Source: a virus
IMG/VR virus record: IMGVR_UViG_3300020710_000032
Span: 1-25,682 of that record
Strand: one strand, 5' to 3'
DNA length: 25,682 bases
Shown here: positions 22,252 to 25,682 of the stretch, piece after piece
How the letters are laid out: every line of letters starts with the position of its first letter
Numbering within the stretch: position 1 is the first letter of the stretch
Notes under the pieces: generated by a model
What the model saw: the letters and a program-made list of their open reading frames with translations, nothing else
The model's database searches: none
What the model was told of the DNA's origin: nothing
Made by a program: the position numbers and the translations under genes

Positions 22252-23445
22252 TTACTCGAACAAACAAAATGATTTATATGTGGTAGGTTGAGTTACGCTA
22301 CCGTCTGGATTAATCTCCTCTTTGCTAATTGGAGCCATGCTACGTTTTGAAGCCAGCTTTTTATTATCTCTCAATCTTAAGAAGACACCGAACTGACAAC
22401 AACTGATCTCACAACCAAAGGTTGTAAACTTACCAATTTCGCTGATGACGTCAATTATCTCTTTGTTCTTACCTGTGAAGTCAAAGAATTGATCCTGGTT
22501 GTCTCTGATCCCTCTAATTAAATTGGCTCCAACCTCAGGTGTAATTGAGAATCCTAAGTGTTCATAGAACCAATTGATTGTTATCATTGCTCCAACTCCA
22601 GGTGCCACAAAATCATCATCTTCACTTAGATTTCCTGAAGGTGTACCTGGGGGTAGTAAATGATGTGTTCCTATTTCTGGCATCCTCGCCAAGTTCGTAC
22701 TAAAGTGATAACCATAATAATTACCAATTCCTCTAAATGAACTTAGAAAGTTAAAGGATTGCTCCATTGTTGGCTTCTGCGAATAGAAATCTTTAAACTG
22801 AGGACCTAATAGAGTGAACCAATAAAACATATCACTGCTTCTGCTGGTTCTAGTCGGATCGATCTCTTTATTTAAGAGGGCATCGTATGGAGTAACCAAT
22901 TGTCGCGTGTAATTTCTAGATTCTGTCTGTAGGGATGTTCTTAATTCTGTAGTTCCATAGATCTTTTCACCTCGACGTTTTGCATTCTCTAAGTTCTGCA
23001 TACATTGCAAAACATATTTCTCATCATTGATCAATTTGTCATACACTATAAAATCATTACCAGTTCCTTCTGTAATTAGACTAATAGTATTAGAAGGACC
23101 ATAGAATTTAACGATCGCAGCATTAATAAGCATGTCTTCAAACTTACACGCTGGATTATAGAATACGTTTTCATTCAACCAAATAATTTCATCGTGGAAC
23201 GAACGATTTGGATGGAAGTAGGGTACTGCGTGTCCATCGACCATGAATCCATATCCAAAGTCATCATGATTTGCCTCATGTCTAAACTCATCCCAGTTAC
23301 AAGATCTTTGAAATCTTACTTCGTATTCTCGACGATTCATTTCATGTACAAACTTTTTAAAGAGCTCGTACTTATCTCGTGGAATTAGGTCCATCAATTC
23401 CTGAGGACCTAATTGCATTAATTCTTTATTTGATGTATAACTCAT
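22252..23445 (-). CDS. Putative DNA-base hypermodification enzyme (aGPT-Pplase-like)
   Basis: This 397-aa protein resembles the alpha-glutamyl/putrescinyl-thymine pyrophosphorylases, which derive from helix-hairpin-helix DNA glycosylases and are predicted or shown to attach groups to hydroxymethyluracil pyrophosphate in phage DNA. Support is a run of features in the expected order: FRGIGNYYGYHFSTNLARM (about 238-256, HhH-like), DDDFVAPGVGAMITINWF (about 276-293, the G-P-G-A-like step), then CEISCCQFGVFLRL (about 345-358), like the C-E-x-x-K-Y-x-R segment of the family. I chose ATG 23443-23445, 7 nt after the methyltransferase stop; the upstream ATG at 23481 only extends into that gene. The assignment is from memory of motifs and is moderate. 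The protein could be another HhH nucleic-acid enzyme. Confidence 0.5.
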   Translation of the reverse strand: MSYTSNKELMQLGPQELMDLIPRDKYELFKKFVHEMNRREYEVRFQRSCNWDEFRHEANHDDFGYGFMVDGHAVPYFHPNRSFHDEIIWLNENVFYNPACKFEDMLINAAIVKFYGPSNTISLITEGTGNDFIVYDKLINDEKYVLQCMQNLENAKRRGEKIYGTTELRTSLQTESRNYTRQLVTPYDALLNKEIDPTRTSRSSDMFYWFTLLGPQFKDFYSQKPTMEQSFNFLSSFRGIGNYYGYHFSTNLARMPEIGTHHLLPPGTPSGNLSEDDDFVAPGVGAMITINWFYEHLGFSITPEVGANLIRGIRDNQDQFFDFTGKNKEIIDVISEIGKFTTFGCEISCCQFGVFLRLRDNKKLASKRSMAPISKEEINPDGSVTQPTTYKSFCLFE

Positions 23446-23452
23446 TTGAATT

Positions 23453-24127
23453 TTATTTTTTAAACCAACAATCATAACCAAAGACTCTACTGAAAACTAT
23501 CAGCTCTTTGATTTCTGATTTTGAAGAAATTCCAGCTAATCTTTCTGCCCATTCTTCTGATAAGGCTCTAGTTGTATTTCCATGTAATTCAATGAATAAA
23601 AATTCTGGATGATATTCCTCAATGTAATCTAAGATTTGATATTCAGCACTTTCGATATCGATTTTAATAATATCAGGTTTGTATTTCTGTAAAAGTTCTT
23701 TTACATGTACGTTTGGAACTTCATCATACTCTCCGAAATTCATCTTCTTAACGATTGACGTAGAACAGTGGTTATTTTGAGAACTTGATTTATAAATTTT
23801 AATAGTACGATCTTCAGATCCAGAAACCGCAGAATAAATTAATTCTACATTTGAAACATCTTTAAATGATTCACGAATTTTACCAGCATTTCTAGGATCG
23901 CATTCAACAACAATAACTTTTTTGGCTCCTCGATCAACTGCGATCTTTGTGAATCCACCGATATTACCTCCAAGATCCAAACATACTTTTCCAGTGTAAT
24001 CTACGTCTTCAATATCATAATTGACAATAGATTCTTCGATCATTGTTCGATCTACTCTTTCTTCTGGATTTAAAAATTTATAGTACTCTTTTCGAAGAGA
24101 TTTCTGTTCTACCGTTAACTTAGGCAT
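23453..24127 (-). CDS. FkbM-like SAM-dependent methyltransferase
   Basis: This is a 224-aa Rossmann methyltransferase. Motif I is VCLDLGGNIGGFTKIAV (from about residue 48), the acidic residue binding the SAM ribose is in VIVVECDPRN (Glu75), and the FkbM-type signature is DIIKIDIESAEYQILDYIEE, followed by FLFIELHG. FkbM enzymes usually methylate hydroxyl groups on sugars or polyketides. The N-terminal 45 residues are helical and may help bind substrate. It starts 10 nt after the HAD-like gene and is followed by the putative base-conjugating enzyme 7 nt later, so it may methylate the same product. A role on a surface glycan or on RNA/DNA cannot be excluded. Confidence 0.8.
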   Translation of the reverse strand: MPKLTVEQKSLRKEYYKFLNPEERVDRTMIEESIVNYDIEDVDYTGKVCLDLGGNIGGFTKIAVDRGAKKVIVVECDPRNAGKIRESFKDVSNVELIYSAVSGSEDRTIKIYKSSSQNNHCSTSIVKKMNFGEYDEVPNVHVKELLQKYKPDIIKIDIESAEYQILDYIEEYHPEFLFIELHGNTTRALSEEWAERLAGISSKSEIKELIVFSRVFGYDCWFKK

Positions 24128-24137
24128 GAAAACTATT

Positions 24138-24509
24138 TTATTTTTGAACTAAATTTGAAACAATATGCACTGTTTGAATTTCTGGGTGTGCCGTTTGGAT
24201 GATACCCATTTGTAACTCATCGTCTTCAAAGAAACGAACCACATTGATTCCTTCTTTCTTTAACTCAGTAATTGTTTTAACCTTATGATTTGCTCCTGAA
24301 GTTCTAGATTGAACTGTGTGATTTCCTCTTTCAGCAAGGGTTATTGGATTGAAGAATACCTTATTCGTAATTCCTCTGCCTTTAAGTATTGTAAGTACTT
24401 CTTCAGTTTCGTCAATACAACGACCTGTAATAATGTAATCGTTCGGTGAAGATGGAGTAATTCCAATAGAAATTACACCGTCAAAATCATAACCAAATAT
24501 ATCTGCCAT
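24138..24509 (-). CDS. Small HAD-superfamily phosphatase
   Basis: This 123-aa hydrolase contains just the HAD core. Motif I is GYDFDGVIS (Asp8 nucleophile, Asp10), motif II is YIITGR, a likely motif III Lys is in SGANHKVKTI, and motif IV is FFEDDELQ. With no cap domain it should accept large or polymeric substrates, like the phosphatase half of T4 polynucleotide kinase. In this setting it might dephosphorylate inositol phosphate or a nucleotide intermediate; both are inference. Its ATG lies 12 nt after the T-run of a strong hairpin, leaving no room for a promoter, so it must be read through from the upstream gene. Confidence 0.78.
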   Translation of the reverse strand: MADIFGYDFDGVISIGITPSSPNDYIITGRCIDETEEVLTILKGRGITNKVFFNPITLAERGNHTVQSRTSGANHKVKTITELKKEGINVVRFFEDDELQMGIIQTAHPEIQTVHIVSNLVQK

Positions 24510-24520
24510 ACTTTATTGTT

Positions 24521-24555
24521 TAAAAAAATATGGAGGTTTATAAGCCTCCATATTT
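24521..24555 (-). terminator. Strong terminator hairpin after inositol-phosphate synthase
   Basis: AAATATGGAGG (24526-24536) pairs perfectly with CCTCCATATTT (24545-24555) around an 8-nt loop. On the minus strand it is followed by TTTTTTTA. It lies 23 nt after the stop of the synthase gene and just before the HAD start. Confidence 0.8.
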
Positions 24556-24578
24556 AATATGTATTGGAATTGTTTTTC

Positions 24579-25682
24579 TTAAGCTGTAGCAGCGGCTGGA
24601 GCCTTAGCCTTAACTTGTTTTGATGTAACTTCAGTTAATTTTCTGTGAGCTAATGCTTCACATTCTTGAACTGCATCAGTGAACATCATCTGTTGAGGTG
24701 GTGTCTTTTGGGTAAATGCTGAAGGACCTCTTAAGGCACCTACAATTCCCATTTCTCTTGCAACTCGTACATAACGAACCGCATCGATAACAACTCCTGC
24801 AGAGTTTGGACTGTCTTGAACTGACAATTGGGCATCAAATAATACTGGTGCTCCTCCGAATCCTTCAAGTTCTAAACGGAAGTTTGCAACTTTATTATCT
24901 CCATAAAAAGAGATGTACTCAGAAGGACCTGCGTGTAAGAATGAATTTTCAGTTGAGATACCACGTATTTCATTTTGAGCTCTAATTACATTCTCCTTAG
25001 AGATCTTTTTAGATTTCAAACGTGATTTGTCTTCCATATTTAAGAAGTCTGTGTTACCACCAACGTTTCTTTGAATGTGTGCTTTAACAACGTGTCCTCT
25101 TTCAAATGCTAATTCTTGTAACATTTGAGATAGAATCGATGCACCAAATTGTGAACGCATATCATCTCCAATGATTGGAATTCCTGCATTAATAAATTTG
25201 TTCTCCCATGTCGGATCAGATGCAATAAATACTGGAATACAGTTAACCAAAGAGATTCCAGTTTCCAGACAAATTTCAGCCCAGAATTCTGTTGCCTTTT
25301 GAGAACCTACTGGCAAGTAGTTGATTAAAACTTCTGCTTCATGCTCTTTTAATTTAGAGATCATTTTAGCTTTCCATTCTGCTTTTTTCTTTTCGGTAAA
25401 TTCAACACGATTCATATCGGTAGAATTTCTTAAACCTTCAGAAACCAAGAAACGATTATTTTCTGGATAACCATCCATTAATAATGCGTATCCATCAATA
25501 ACTGGTGCTTCATATACTGGAGCCTTGCTCTTGATCTTTTCAACGATATTCCAAGAACTGTTTGGACGTTGTTTTAATGCTTCACCCAATGGTGTATTTA
25601 CTTTACGTGTGTCGATATCGAATGCACAAACGAATTCAATATCTTTTGCTTGATAACCTCCGATGTCTGAACGCATCATACC
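24579..25682 (-). CDS. ino1: Inositol-3-phosphate synthase (5' end outside window)
   Basis: This converts glucose 6-phosphate to myo-inositol phosphate using NAD. About 367 codons are visible and the frame continues past the right edge. The missing start should hold the glycine-rich NAD-binding motif, and the first visible residues (MMRSDIGGYQAKDIEFVCAF) are internal, so the Met at 25679 is not the true start. Family features are NYLPVGSQKATEFWAE, NCIPVFIAS, PIIGDDMRSQFGASILSQ, HIQRNVGGNTDFLNMED and LKSKKISKENVI, the conserved core with catalytic Lys residues of bacterial/archaeal synthases. The C-terminus ends in a short Lys/Ala tail. Such a gene is unusual in a T4-like phage. Its product may feed inositol into lipid, glycan or DNA modification. 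Confidence 0.88.
   Translation of the reverse strand, partial: GMMRSDIGGYQAKDIEFVCAFDIDTRKVNTPLGEALKQRPNSSWNIVEKIKSKAPVYEAPVIDGYALLMDGYPENNRFLVSEGLRNSTDMNRVEFTEKKKAEWKAKMISKLKEHEAEVLINYLPVGSQKATEFWAEICLETGISLVNCIPVFIASDPTWENKFINAGIPIIGDDMRSQFGASILSQMLQELAFERGHVVKAHIQRNVGGNTDFLNMEDKSRLKSKKISKENVIRAQNEIRGISTENSFLHAGPSEYISFYGDNKVANFRLELEGFGGAPVLFDAQLSVQDSPNSAGVVIDAVRYVRVAREMGIVGALRGPSAFTQKTPPQQMMFTDAVQECEALAHRKLTEVTSKQVKAKAPAAATA

Noticed and set aside
23446-23481. N-terminal extension of the aGPT-Pplase-like protein to ATG 23481
   Set aside because: The 12 extra codons lie over the end of the methyltransferase gene; an ATG at 23445 gives a normal 7-nt spacing.
1-25682. CRISPR arrays, insertion sequences and attachment sites
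   Set aside because: No regularly spaced direct repeats, transposase genes or terminal inverted repeats were seen.

Overview
The window comes from a T4-like contractile-tailed phage (or prophage-like contig), and every supported gene lies on the minus strand. The evidence is a set of recognisable T4 core proteins: major capsid gp23, prohead protease/scaffold gp21-gp22, portal gp20, head-completion nuclease gp4, late sigma gp55, tail-sheath stabiliser gp15, recombination nuclease gp46/gp47, helicase gp41, recombinase UvsX, DNA polymerase gp43, sliding clamp gp45 and NrdA/NrdB. The DNA is AT-rich. Almost no start codon has a Shine-Dalgarno sequence; leaders are A-rich instead, which points to a Bacteroidota host. 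That host call is an inference.

Layout in transcription order (high to low coordinates). (a) 25682-22252: inositol-3-phosphate synthase (cut by the window edge), a small HAD-like phosphatase, an FkbM-like methyltransferase and a protein resembling the alpha-glutamyl/putrescinyl-thymine pyrophosphorylases of base-hypermodifying phages. (b) 22203-15180: dUTPase-like NTP pyrophosphatase, N-terminal half of the DNA polymerase, nrdB, nrdA, sliding clamp, C-terminal half of the DNA polymerase. (c) 15178-8988: tightly packed recombination/replication cluster with a 66-aa coiled-coil protein, UvsX, a 105-aa unknown, gp41 helicase, a ~166-aa unknown, gp47 and gp46. (d) 8971-1: structural/late block with gp15, a 255-aa unknown, gp55, gp4, a 205-aa unknown, gp20, a gp67-like core protein, the gp21-gp22 fusion, a small internal head protein and gp23 (cut by the window edge).

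How the genes fit together. Block (d) builds and matures the prohead. The gp21-type protease should remove the scaffold, which carries tandem 14-residue repeats that each hold a likely cleavage site. Two small proteins carry T4-like capsid-targeting leaders. The gp55-like sigma and gp45-like clamp suggest T4-style late transcription, and an ATATATA-type motif sits 22-27 nt upstream of four late genes (also at other distances for two more). Blocks (b) and (c) supply dNTPs, replication and recombination.

Most unusual points: the family B polymerase is split in the fingers domain, with nrdB, nrdA and the clamp gene between the halves; a phage inositol-phosphate synthase lies beside a putative DNA-base-conjugating enzyme, a methyltransferase and a phosphatase; the protease-scaffold fusion has a plausible internal start; and capsid-targeting leaders are present. 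No gene-free stretch exceeds about 220 bases. I saw no tRNA, CRISPR array, insertion sequence or homing endonuclease.
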